Origin: Flavobacterium sp. SUN052
Lineage (GTDB): Bacteria > Bacteroidota > Bacteroidia > Flavobacteriales > Flavobacteriaceae
DNA: 64,000 nt
NCBI RefSeq assembly: GCF_028867935.1
Contig: NZ_JAPQNS010000016.1
Coordinates: 62,001 to 126,000, forward strand
Reading direction: 5' to 3'
Below are positions 9,256 through 17,892 of this stretch, piece by piece; position 1 is the first letter of the stretch, and every line of letters begins with the position of its first letter. The notes beneath the pieces are model-generated. The model did not search any database. It was not told the origin of the DNA and worked only from the letters and a program-made list of their open reading frames with translations. Made by a program: the position numbers and the translations under genes.

Positions 9256-12200
9256 TCAGAAATTCAGCATCTCACTACCATGAATGGCTACCATCACTTT
9301 GTCCTGATAGGTGATGTAGGCCACGTCGGCAGCGTTGGTGGTTGTGTTCCAGCGGTAATTAGTGTCTTCGTCATGCCGGGCGAGATTATCCGCACCAGCA
9401 TCTCCCGTGAGCGGGTTGGTGTTGCCCAGTGAGAAATTCTTGTTGATCGCCAATTGTGTGCCGTCGGCCGTACCCAGGTTTTTCCAGTTCAGTTCGTTCC
9501 AGGTGTACAGCGGGCTTTGGGGAGCATCGCCAATATCGAAGCCAAAGCGCGGTTCGCCCGGTCGCTCTCGAAGGATAAAGAACCAGCCGGGATCATCGGC
9601 GGTGGTCAGTGTTTCGGACGGTTTCTGGCTTCCTCTCACTTGTAAAGCCGTCAGGTCGAACCCGATAAAATAAATGTCGGGTAGAATCTGGGCTTTGAAC
9701 AGAGGTTGCAACACGTTGGGTTTGCCGTTTGTAGAGCCATCTTCATTAGCCAGATTGCGCACCGAGAAATGATTGATCTGACCGTTGGGCGACAGTGGCC
9801 ACTCCGCTTTTTGGGCGTAGATCACCGTGTTGGGGTAGCGTTTGAGCAACTCGCCCCGTACCACCAGCACCACGTTATCTTTCACGGTTGGGCGATTGTT
9901 GTGGTCGCCCAGTTGCCGAGTCACAGCCCAGCGGTGCAGCTCCTGAATGTCTTTGAACTGCTCAATTTTAGCTTTGTCGGGGTTTGGCCCCATCACCTCA
10001 CGAACATCCCAGAACTGCCGGAAGAAGCTGCCCCGCTGATCGGTGGGGTATTCGCGCCAGAGTAATTCGCGGGCGAATTCGTGGTTCAGACCCGTCATGT
10101 ACGACTCGATAAACTTGCCGTTTACATTGAGCAGCGAGATCACATTGTTCTGAATCATCTTCAGGTTTGGCACCATATACTCGCCCGAAATGTCGCGAAG
10201 GGGCGCATACATGGGGTCAGTAAATTCGGGGTAAGCCATCACCGGCCGAATGAAATTATCCCACTGGCCCAAATAATAATCAGACAGCTTGATTGTCTCG
10301 ATAGCCCGGCGTTTCATGGTCACTGCCGGGTCAATTTTCTGCAACAACTGGCTATACACAGTCGGAATATTCACCGATTGTGCCGCGACCACCGGCGAGA
10401 CTAAAGCGGAAGCTTCGAACAATAGATTCTGCTTTTGCAGCGCCGACCGAAAAGCCAGATCATCGTTCGATTGCTGCGGAAAAAGTTTGGTAGCCGGAAG
10501 CCGGATGGTGTCAGCACCCAACACAACGCCACCCCCAATTCGACCGGGGTTCAACACGCCACCACCGGGATTCAACACACCACCACCGGGATTCAATACC
10601 CCTCCACCCGGATTTAGAATGACACCACCCGGATTCAATACGCCCCCGCCGGGGTTTACAATGACCCCTCCGCCTGGGTTCAGTACTCCTCCACCAGGGT
10701 TTGCCTGAATATCGACTTTGGAGAATCGAACGTCCGTTTTGGAGTTGATGACAAAGTCTTTAACAGGTCTAAGTTTCTGCACATTCAACACCGTAAACTG
10801 ATCGGGGCGGAGCAGGGTGTTGGCTTCGGGGCTGGCGGCCTGTGCTGCCAGAGCAGTAGAGGCTTTTTCTACACTGACCAGGAACGTTGGTGCCGCCAGC
10901 TTAGCCGGAAAGGGCGTAAATTTCTGGGTGTTCACCCCCCGAACAACCGTACTGAGTTGCAGTTGTGCCGAGGCTACCGGGCGTGAATTCAAGGCTACGG
11001 CCCCGCGGGGGCGCATCACTTTTTTGAACGCATTACTCACCGCTCCGTTTTCCAGCGGGCTTTTCTCGATCATCGCTTTAGCCGTCAACGGACTACTGCC
11101 GGGGTTGGTCAGCAGTACTTTTGTATGCAGGTTTTTGGCAACCAGCAAACCCACAGACGGATCTAGTGCTTTGAGGTGTTTACTGAACAGATTGGTGAGG
11201 GCTTCGGTCGAAAAAACGAGCCGGTTTAGTTTGCGGTTGGCTTCCAGAACGCCCTCTACTTGCTGCCAGGCTACCTCCATGTATTTTTCCTGATTATCGC
11301 GAATGACTCGGGTGCCCAGTCCGGCAGCGGCCCGCCAGCGCGGGTCGAGGTTCATTTCGTGGACGAAGTTGACGTTGGTCTCGTTTTTGAGTTCGGGCGT
11401 TAAAAAGTGCCATTGTCCGTAAATCGGAGCCGTAATGATGGGGTCGCCTTGTGGGGCTGCTTTGCGGCTTTTCTCGGGTAGATTCAGAATCTGTACCAAC
11501 TGTTTACGCAAATCCACATCCGGTACGGTGAAGAAGGTAGACCGGCTTGCCGAGGGCGAAATCAGGGCGCCTTCGAGCAACATGGTCTGCCGTTCGGCGG
11601 GGATGTTGTCGGGGTCGATGCCACCCTGCGGATGGCTGATGTCCATAGGCCGAACGCCTACTTTTGGGTCAAGCGGTTCGGGGCGAAGCAGGCGCACCAG
11701 CTTCTCGAAATCGACGTCGTCGCCGGTTTTGAAGTTCCAGCGGTAATAGAAGGGGTACAGATCGCCCCCCGGCCGTCCCGGATAATCGGCCCAGGCCGAC
11801 ATGGTGGCGAAGACGGGCGCGGGTTGCTCCAGACCTAGCCCTGATAATCGGCCCGGCTCAAAACTTGGGATTATAAACGCCTGGTAACTGGTGTTGGGCT
11901 TGAGTTTCCGGCCACAGAGCAAGCGGGAATAGGCCCGGTCGGGGTTGAGCCGGATGAGAGCATCCAACTGGTTCAGGGCCGGGCCGATGTTGCCTGATAC
12001 CAGTGGGTTGGTACCGCCCAGCGCTTCGTTGGCATGCACGTGCGCCCAGGCCCAGAGTTCGTTAGCATTGGGAAACAGAGCCATTGGGTTGCCTTTGAGT
12101 TTCAGGCTGGGCAGCGGTTTGCTGGTGTCGATCACGTCAAACTCACCCGGCCGCGAGCCTTCCTTTTCTTCCAGCACCACCAACGTAATCCAGGGCCGAA

Positions 12201-12534
12201 TCCGGGTGGTGTCGGGACTGCTGCTGACGGGGGTATAGCGCCAGGGGAAATCCTCGTCGTAGAACTCGATCAGGGGAAGGTAGTTTGGCTCGAAATTAGC
12301 CGTCCAGCGTTGCGGCTCTGTTCGCACTACGGCACGCGGATCAATGCCCACCACATCGCCCGGACCCACCAATTTGATAGTTTGGGAAATGTCGCGGGTG
12401 GCACCTGTGTCGGAGGCCACCTTCACGGTCATGCTGATGCTGGCGCGCTCTTTTACGGCCTGATTTCCATCGGCCTCGACAATCTGGTTGGCGAGTCCTT
12501 GCCGCAACCAGGGTAAAAACGTGTAGTGGCTCAT
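9256..12534 (-). CDS. Giant conserved protein with NPGGGVL repeat (1092 aa), cluster component
   Basis: A protein of unknown function. The N-terminal 120 residues carry aromatic-rich blocks (FLPWLRQGL at 6-14, YLPLIEFYDEDFPWRY around 84-99, RPWITLVVLE around 113) that look conserved and domain-like. Residues 612-664 are a low-complexity tract of eight NPGG-type units, mostly NPGGGVL. The C-terminal third is again globular, with YDxxW-type aromatic clusters. No signal peptide or membrane segment is seen. It is immediately followed by the 1645-residue gene (4-nt gap) and preceded by a REPIN-like double hairpin that ends about 8 nt upstream of its ATG. The repeat could be a flexible or collagen/elastin-like linker joining two globular halves. 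The gene call is secure; function unknown. Confidence 0.85.
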   Translation of the reverse strand: MSHYTFLPWLRQGLANQIVEADGNQAVKERASISMTVKVASDTGATRDISQTIKLVGPGDVVGIDPRAVVRTEPQRWTANFEPNYLPLIEFYDEDFPWRYTPVSSSPDTTRIRPWITLVVLEEKEGSRPGEFDVIDTSKPLPSLKLKGNPMALFPNANELWAWAHVHANEALGGTNPLVSGNIGPALNQLDALIRLNPDRAYSRLLCGRKLKPNTSYQAFIIPSFEPGRLSGLGLEQPAPVFATMSAWADYPGRPGGDLYPFYYRWNFKTGDDVDFEKLVRLLRPEPLDPKVGVRPMDISHPQGGIDPDNIPAERQTMLLEGALISPSASRSTFFTVPDVDLRKQLVQILNLPEKSRKAAPQGDPIITAPIYGQWHFLTPELKNETNVNFVHEMNLDPRWRAAAGLGTRVIRDNQEKYMEVAWQQVEGVLEANRKLNRLVFSTEALTNLFSKHLKALDPSVGLLVAKNLHTKVLLTNPGSSPLTAKAMIEKSPLENGAVSNAFKKVMRPRGAVALNSRPVASAQLQLSTVVRGVNTQKFTPFPAKLAAPTFLVSVEKASTALAAQAASPEANTLLRPDQFTVLNVQKLRPVKDFVINSKTDVRFSKVDIQANPGGGVLNPGGGVIVNPGGGVLNPGGVILNPGGGVLNPGGGVLNPGGGVLNPGRIGGGVVLGADTIRLPATKLFPQQSNDDLAFRSALQKQNLLFEASALVSPVVAAQSVNIPTVYSQLLQKIDPAVTMKRRAIETIKLSDYYLGQWDNFIRPVMAYPEFTDPMYAPLRDISGEYMVPNLKMIQNNVISLLNVNGKFIESYMTGLNHEFARELLWREYPTDQRGSFFRQFWDVREVMGPNPDKAKIEQFKDIQELHRWAVTRQLGDHNNRPTVKDNVVLVVRGELLKRYPNTVIYAQKAEWPLSPNGQINHFSVRNLANEDGSTNGKPNVLQPLFKAQILPDIYFIGFDLTALQVRGSQKPSETLTTADDPGWFFILRERPGEPRFGFDIGDAPQSPLYTWNELNWKNLGTADGTQLAINKNFSLGNTNPLTGDAGADNLARHDEDTNYRWNTTTNAADVAYITYQDKVMVAIHGSEMLNF
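10543..10701 (-). repeat. In-frame NPGGGVL minisatellite
   Basis: The tract encodes 53 residues arranged as eight units beginning with Asn-Pro-Gly: five full NPGGGVL units, one NPGGGVIV, one NPGGVIL and a terminal NPG that runs into RIGGGVV. The DNA period is 21 bp with synonymous drift between units, so the peptide, not just the DNA, appears to be conserved. It is the only internal tandem repeat in the giant-gene cluster and could vary in copy number between strains. Confidence 0.9.
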
Positions 12535-12541
12535 GATTTTC

Positions 12542-12699
12542 TACCTCACCCCCCGTCCCCCTCTCCTTCGCAAGGAGAGGGGGTGACTTACAGGTCGAGT
12601 TATTTTTGGTTAAGTGACTTGACAGTACCCTTTGATTTCAGAAGATTGTCTGTAAAACTCCCCTCTCCTTGAGAAGGAGAGGGGCAGGGGGTGAGGTTA
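12542..12699. repeat. REPIN-like pair of hairpins inside the operon
   Basis: Two near-identical palindromes face each other about 75 bp apart. The left one (12557-12583) has a perfect 12-bp stem and a 3-nt loop; the right one (12660-12684) has a perfect 11-bp stem and a 3-nt loop. The outer flanks (ACCTCACCCCC type) are inverted copies of each other, so the whole unit has the architecture of a REP doublet. It fills the space between the 1146-residue gene, whose stop codon lies in the right flank, and the 1092-residue gene. In RNA the hairpins could stabilise or separate segments of the transcript. No cognate REP transposase is present in the window. Confidence 0.8.
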
Positions 12700-15600
12700 A
12701 AGTTCGAGGCTCGACAAAATTTGTAGCTGGGCTCCCAAGGCAGGGTCGGTTTTAACGAGCGTTTTAAGGTGCTGTGTAGCCTCCGCCTGGGTGGCAAAAA
12801 CAGTGGTACCCGCGTGCGCCTGCAACGAATCGACGTTGACGATGCGGTAAGCTTCGTCGACTACGGTAGCTGCCTTTTTGGTAATGCCAAAGTCAACTTT
12901 GCTGGCTTGCGATAGCGCTGATTTAGAGGCCGCGTTTCCGGCCAGTAACTGCGTAAATAAGCCAGTTTTCAGCACGCCAAAGCGTTTTAAGCGTTCTTTT
13001 CGGAACTTGGAATCGAACACAAGCTGCTCGTAACGGACTGTTTTGATGGCTGTTTTGTGCGAGCGTAAGTCCAAGCCGTTTTGACGAACCTCAACACCCC
13101 CTTTCATTTTCTCGAACGAGGGCCGCGCCAGCTTTTCGCTGTTGGTCATGTCAAGGAACTGAGCAGCTGCAAAATAATCGTTGAAAGGGGTGGTGCTCAG
13201 CGTTGTCCGGTTAAGCGGGTCTGTTCCCGCCATCACCGACTGAATACTGAACCGTTGCCCGTCGCTAGGTTTTTTAGCACCGTATTTCTGGATGTTCAGG
13301 TCGAGTGGGGTGTTACGTTGGGCAATACGCAGAAACCCGGCCGGATGCAACAGAATATCAGCTGTATCAGCGCTGAGGTCGCGAAGTGAAACCAGCAGAC
13401 TGCGGTTGTCGGGCAAAATCGCCTGCCAACTCTGACGCGCTTTGAAAGCATCTTCCAGCTCTTTCAATACCTCTACCGATGGCAGTGGATCGTTTGGTCG
13501 GTCGCCCCATTCGACATCGAAGCCAACTTTGACTTTGACAAACAGAATTCGGAATGAGGCACTGCCCGACGCATGCCACGGCGCCGGACCCGACAAATGC
13601 GCTTCAAGGTGAATCGAGAACAGTTCATCATCGCCAATCCTGACGGCCAGCATTGCCTCAAAATCAGCCAGAAACTTGAACGGGCTGAATTGGATCATGG
13701 CATCAAAGGCCATGAAACCGTACACGTTGAATTTCCAGGCAGCCGCGTATAACTCTACTCGCGAGCCCACCTGCACCGTGTTGGAGGTTACGGCAAAGTA
13801 ACTTTCGAGTCGGAGACGCGGATTGTCTTCGGCCAGCAGGTTTATGGTAATCCGGCGCATGTTGGTGAGACCTGCCGGGGGCTGAAACGCCGGGTGGAAA
13901 CCGCCCACCGACAGAATAAAACCCGGATTGCCAGCCCAGTTCAGCCGTACGGCCATGTCGCCCGCGAGGGTAAATGTTAGCAACCGCGAGTCGTACAAGG
14001 TGGCATCGAAGCTGAGCATGCCCTGCTCAAAATCAATTGTGCCTAAAAAGTTGACCTGCAAGCGCAATAGAGGCAGTTCTTCCCGGGGTAGCACCGTTTT
14101 CAACACGCCCAGAATGGCGATCCTGATCGGGCTAGGTACTTCAATCACCAGCCCCAGTTCAATGCTGATGAGCGTGGGTGTCCCCCATCCGATAATGAAC
14201 ATCGGTCCAAACGCAAACCGCCCCTGTTGAATGGGGAAAATACGTTCGAGGTCGCTGACAATGCGGTTGATGTTAGCGACAATGTCGACTGGGAACAAGA
14301 CGCTTTTTATGGCGTTGGTTCGCACCCCTTCGCGCAGGGCTTCGAGGTTCATGGTCCGGTTGAGGGCCAGCAAACCACCCACGCCGTTGAGCGTAAAGCC
14401 AAACGATAATTGGATGGGTGGAAACTCCGCCGTAATCAGAATGAGGAGCGAAAAACCGTTGGATCCGTCGGGGTTTTTGGTGGCAATGATGCCAATGGCT
14501 TTGAGCGTCAGAAACCCCTGAAACGTCAGTTCGAGCGCCCCCACGTAGCGACCCCGTTCGGTATCGATGCTCAGGAACCCTCCGCCTTTAAAGCCGCCCG
14601 CATCGAGCGAGAGACCCACGCCTTTGGGTGGCCGGAAACCAAGGTTGAAATCTACGGGTCCGGCTTTACCGTCGCGGTTAGGTTTAAATTCGAGGAAGGC
14701 GTTGATACCCATTTCCTCCACCACCGCCTTTATGGGGCCGAGTTCGGCTTTGATGTTGGCTCCAATCCCAAACGGCACCCGGTTGCCATCCAGCCCCACT
14801 GTCAAAATCAGGGCCTGTAGCTCGACAGGGCCGAGTTGCAGGTGCAGTGGCAATAGAATTTGGAGCGAGGTACTGCCCCTGAAATACAAACCATTGCGGG
14901 TGTTGAAGCCCACCGTCAGTCCAAAGTCCGATTCAATTCGGCCCACTCCGCTGAACAACTTGCTCAGGAAGCCATCTGCCCCGCTCAGATCAATAACGAC
15001 TTTGCCATTTTTGACTTCGGCTTCAATTCCAAACACGCCTTCGGTATTTGGGCCGTTTACAACCAGATCAACGCCTGTTTTGGCGACTAACTGATTCACT
15101 GTTAACCGAGAGCCGCCGGGGGCACCCAGAATCACATAAGGCGAATTACCCAGACCCGCTGTGAATTTCACTTCGGTCCGTCCCGTTGCCGACCCCGTTG
15201 GTGGTTTAAATGTCAGCTTGCCATCAGGCTGAATGATCAGCGTGGTGGCGGCTTTCAACTCCCCATTAAAGGCAACTTCTACTTTAAAATCGTCTTTGGT
15301 GAAGGGCTGCGCTTTGTCAACTTTGATCTCATCGCTCAGTTTCACGATGATACCTTTCGGGTTCACATCGAGTTTAGGCGAAATCTCAAAAACAGCCAGG
15401 TCGAGCACGGGTATCGGCGCCCCCTGATCGAAAATGGCCGGTATGCCCGCCTGATTCAGTAGTTTCTGGCCCTTTGTCAGCAACTCAGCCCCGGTAAACC
15501 CTAGATTCCCCCACTGATACAACGCTTTGAGATGGTCGCCCGGCGCTTTCAGGAAATTCATAAACTGATCGACGCGCAGTTTTCGCTCCGTGAAAGGCGG

Positions 15601-16137
15601 TTTTGACGGATCTACCGATCCTACATTCCGGGGTGTGCGCTCAATAACTCCGATAAAGTCGAGCGCTTCGGCGGCCCCTTTTATACCTTCGAGGTTACGA
15701 ATCAGAATATAGTCGAGTAAGCGACCCGGCAGTTGATCCGCAAAAGTGGTTAGTTCTGGGCCAGAGATACCCGGAAACGGTCCGGCGTTGCGAATCGCAG
15801 TGGCCAGATTGGAGAACCCATCGACAGTGCTTTTAACCTTTCCAAAAAGCTCAATTCCTTTGCTAACCGTTGTGCCGACATTTTCGGCTTTAATAGCATC
15901 CACAAGCTGACCCACCAGGGGTAGTAGTTCGCGCAGATTGGTTGCCAGGGTTTGTAGGGCGTTGATAAAGCCGGGTGCCGCATCGAGCGAAGCCGGAAAT
16001 TGGAGACCCAGTTCGGCCAGCAACAGCCGGGCTTCACTGGCTTGCATCCGCTCTTCTAAAGGCGATAGCAGTCTGGCCAGCGAAATCGCAACGCGTTCGA
16101 GGGTTCCGTTAGTTGTTGAAGGCGACGGCATGGGCAT
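12697..16137 (-). CDS. DUF6603-like giant protein (1146 aa), cluster component
   Basis: From memory of the family, the centre of this protein resembles DUF6603, a domain of unknown function: the block GFTLNGVGGLLALNR near residues 580-594, followed by FPVDIVANINRIVSDLERIFP and FAFGPMFIIGWGTPTLISIELGLVIEVPSP. Much of residues 330-900 has alternating hydrophobic/polar beta-strand character with Gly turns, as in a long beta-rich solenoid or barrel-like surface. The N-terminal 140 residues are helical; the C-terminal 250 residues are mixed and contain no named motif. No signal peptide is visible. It starts inside the last 29 nt of the serine peptidase gene, which suggests coupled expression and possibly that the peptidase acts on it. 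DUF6603 assignment is moderately confident. Confidence 0.8.
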   Translation of the reverse strand: MPMPSPSTTNGTLERVAISLARLLSPLEERMQASEARLLLAELGLQFPASLDAAPGFINALQTLATNLRELLPLVGQLVDAIKAENVGTTVSKGIELFGKVKSTVDGFSNLATAIRNAGPFPGISGPELTTFADQLPGRLLDYILIRNLEGIKGAAEALDFIGVIERTPRNVGSVDPSKPPFTERKLRVDQFMNFLKAPGDHLKALYQWGNLGFTGAELLTKGQKLLNQAGIPAIFDQGAPIPVLDLAVFEISPKLDVNPKGIIVKLSDEIKVDKAQPFTKDDFKVEVAFNGELKAATTLIIQPDGKLTFKPPTGSATGRTEVKFTAGLGNSPYVILGAPGGSRLTVNQLVAKTGVDLVVNGPNTEGVFGIEAEVKNGKVVIDLSGADGFLSKLFSGVGRIESDFGLTVGFNTRNGLYFRGSTSLQILLPLHLQLGPVELQALILTVGLDGNRVPFGIGANIKAELGPIKAVVEEMGINAFLEFKPNRDGKAGPVDFNLGFRPPKGVGLSLDAGGFKGGGFLSIDTERGRYVGALELTFQGFLTLKAIGIIATKNPDGSNGFSLLILITAEFPPIQLSFGFTLNGVGGLLALNRTMNLEALREGVRTNAIKSVLFPVDIVANINRIVSDLERIFPIQQGRFAFGPMFIIGWGTPTLISIELGLVIEVPSPIRIAILGVLKTVLPREELPLLRLQVNFLGTIDFEQGMLSFDATLYDSRLLTFTLAGDMAVRLNWAGNPGFILSVGGFHPAFQPPAGLTNMRRITINLLAEDNPRLRLESYFAVTSNTVQVGSRVELYAAAWKFNVYGFMAFDAMIQFSPFKFLADFEAMLAVRIGDDELFSIHLEAHLSGPAPWHASGSASFRILFVKVKVGFDVEWGDRPNDPLPSVEVLKELEDAFKARQSWQAILPDNRSLLVSLRDLSADTADILLHPAGFLRIAQRNTPLDLNIQKYGAKKPSDGQRFSIQSVMAGTDPLNRTTLSTTPFNDYFAAAQFLDMTNSEKLARPSFEKMKGGVEVRQNGLDLRSHKTAIKTVRYEQLVFDSKFRKERLKRFGVLKTGLFTQLLAGNAASKSALSQASKVDFGITKKAATVVDEAYRIVNVDSLQAHAGTTVFATQAEATQHLKTLVKTDPALGAQLQILSSLEL

Positions 16138-17494
16138 TGTTAGTTAACTGCTCCAAAATTCCGTCTACCTTATCGTGTTTAGTAGCCGCTTCTACTATGG
16201 CTATTGCGTGATGGCTGATAGCCTGGCGAAGACGCGGACTGCCGTGTTCATCCAGGATAGTGGCCATGCTCATGAGCAGGTTTTGTATCGATACACCGTC
16301 GATTTCCTGGGGGATTCTATAGTGAGGTTCTTTCGCGCTTCGGAAAAAAGCTGCCAGAAAAGCCGGACCTTGCTTCCGTTGCCAGGTTGCTCCTACCGCC
16401 CGGTTGTTCTGAATCAGTTGCATTACCTCGAACCGAAACTCCTGCACTACATTCAGGACAGCTTGCCCCGGCTCGGTTTGGCGGAGTGTACGCTGTACGC
16501 GCCGAAGTAGAATTTCGCGGTCGGTGGGTGGCTCAATGGGCGAACTTGTATCCTGAACAAAGTCAACGACGGCCACACCCGCTGGTATCGTAATGCCGAA
16601 AGCGGCAAGCACATCGGCTATGTTGTTAGCAACCGACGGGCCCGTATTACCGCCCCACAACAAGGCTACTACCTGGTTGCTGGCGTTAACGATGACAGAG
16701 CCAGAATCGCCATTGTCGGAAAATTTAGGTACACCCGCCACTGGCGCAACCCGAACCTGATTGACGTAGGTTGGACCCGAGGAAGAGCTTGCCGGGTCCG
16801 AAACGGCGGTAACGGTGCCAGTCGTCAGCCCGGTTGTCCGACCAACTTTGCGGACGGTCTCCCCAAAAATGGCCTGTGTAGTCCCTGCAATCACGCCAAT
16901 CAGATTGATTTCCTGCACTGAACCCATGCCCGATTTGAGGGTGGCAATGGCCCCATCAACGCGGCCTGCCACGCCCCCCGTCGGAATGGACCCGGCGGCA
17001 ATGGTGCCGATGTCTCCGCAGGTGCAGCAACACGATTCGGAAAGGTTAGGCTGGCCAATTTCGTCGCCAACACCTTTGCCGAGGGCAAACATAACGTGAT
17101 GGTTACTTAGGGCTACTGTAGCTCCGTCGGAGGTTCGCCGGGCCAGACAACCCAGCGTGCCGAGTGCGCCTGTGCCATTGCCGATTTGAATGCCGCCTTT
17201 CAGAGGTCGGTATTCACTTTCGTCGGCGGTTGGCTCGGTAATATCCATCTCGATCACATCGGTTTTCACACCCAGCACTTCGTCGGGAATGACCTGGTCG
17301 GCAGGTAAATCAGTCCGGGCTTTTTTTCGGTCCACATAAACGCGGAACGCCCCTTCGTCCGTGAGTGCATTATTGGTTTCTTTCAGGCCAATGCCAATGC
17401 CAATAACACCGGGAATTTTCATGAGAATTTCCTCGGCTTGGGGGCGAAGTTGCTGAAGCCGCTCCTGCCGGGCAATGAGTTCATCGCGTGTCAT
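16109..17494 (-). CDS. Trypsin-like (S1-fold) serine peptidase, cytoplasmic type
   Basis: A 461-residue protein with a chymotrypsin-like catalytic layout: His in LSNHHVMF (residues 132-133), a candidate Asp in GRVDGA (D180), and the nucleophile in the classic GDSGS motif (S264). The N-terminal 100 residues (IPGVIGIGIGLKETN...FRVYVDRK) form a small alpha/beta domain often seen in front of such bacterial trypsin-like domains. A dense CCCTC cluster at residues 155-159 could bind metal or form disulfides. The last 130 residues are helical. There is no signal peptide. The gene heads the giant-gene block: the DUF6603-like gene begins within its last 29 nt, and the small exported protein gene ends 32 nt upstream. 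Catalytic family is confident; substrate is unknown. Confidence 0.85.
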   Translation of the reverse strand: MTRDELIARQERLQQLRPQAEEILMKIPGVIGIGIGLKETNNALTDEGAFRVYVDRKKARTDLPADQVIPDEVLGVKTDVIEMDITEPTADESEYRPLKGGIQIGNGTGALGTLGCLARRTSDGATVALSNHHVMFALGKGVGDEIGQPNLSESCCCTCGDIGTIAAGSIPTGGVAGRVDGAIATLKSGMGSVQEINLIGVIAGTTQAIFGETVRKVGRTTGLTTGTVTAVSDPASSSSGPTYVNQVRVAPVAGVPKFSDNGDSGSVIVNASNQVVALLWGGNTGPSVANNIADVLAAFGITIPAGVAVVDFVQDTSSPIEPPTDREILLRRVQRTLRQTEPGQAVLNVVQEFRFEVMQLIQNNRAVGATWQRKQGPAFLAAFFRSAKEPHYRIPQEIDGVSIQNLLMSMATILDEHGSPRLRQAISHHAIAIVEAATKHDKVDGILEQLTNNAHAVAFNN

Positions 17495-17526
17495 AAAGAG
17501 AGGAGGTTAAAGGGTTGGTAAAGGAA

Positions 17527-17892
17527 TCAATAACTATTACTCAGCTTCACATTGTCTTTTCCAAACAGCAAACTGAACGTGCGCTTGGAACCATCACGAC
17601 TAGTCACCACCAGATCTAAACCGGGTGGTTCGGTGGCAACTACATCGGCCGGAATCCCCACCTGTTTAATACACGGCTGTTTTTCGAGCCACTCGGCAAT
17701 GGCTTTGGTATTTTCATTCATGGGCCGTTTCGGGTCGAGCGAACGGGCAAACCGATCCACTGTCCGGTCGAGTGCTGCTTTGTCGTTGGCAGTCCAGTTG
17801 TCGCAAACAGAATCTGCCGATTTTTTAGCATTCGTGCAGTCGACCTGCGCCAATAACACTACCAGGCTGAACGAAAGCAGTATACGGGGCAT
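17527..17892 (-). CDS. Small exported protein of unknown function (121 aa)
   Basis: I chose the ATG at 17892 because the protein then opens MPRILLSFSLVVLLAQVDC, a good signal peptide; a longer reading starting at 17979 puts 29 polar residues ahead of it. The Cys at residue 19 follows LLAQVD, a poor lipobox, so lipidation is uncertain. The mature part contains two further cysteines (SVCDNW, QPCIKQ) and ends DLVVTSRDGSKRTFSLLFGKDNVKLSNSY. No family is recognised. It is the first gene of the minus-strand block, 32 nt ahead of the serine peptidase, and the only one with an export signal; it might be unrelated to, or a periplasmic partner of, the rest. Confidence 0.7.
   Translation of the reverse strand: MPRILLSFSLVVLLAQVDCTNAKKSADSVCDNWTANDKAALDRTVDRFARSLDPKRPMNENTKAIAEWLEKQPCIKQVGIPADVVATEPPGLDLVVTSRDGSKRTFSLLFGKDNVKLSNSY

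Noticed and set aside
10543..10701. Possible CRISPR array, because of regular short repeats
   Set aside because: The 21-bp period has no spacers and is in frame with a coding sequence; the FN3 repeats at 21.3-24 kb are also protein repeats. No cas genes are present.
10289..10708. Plus-strand frame coding PPPGFNT repeats, looking like a proline-rich secreted protein
   Set aside because: It is the reverse complement of the NPGGGVL tract in the 1092-residue gene and has no start context or leader.
12600..12797. 65-codon minus-strand frame containing LTPCPSPSQGEGS
   Set aside because: This is the well-known spurious translation of a palindromic repeat, here the REPIN-like unit, and it overlaps the DUF6603-like gene.
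2447..16137. Phage-tail-like or extracellular contractile injection system
   Set aside because: The large proteins suggested baseplate parts, but no sheath, tube, spike, LysM or AAA+ ATPase genes are visible, so the label is not supported by sequence.
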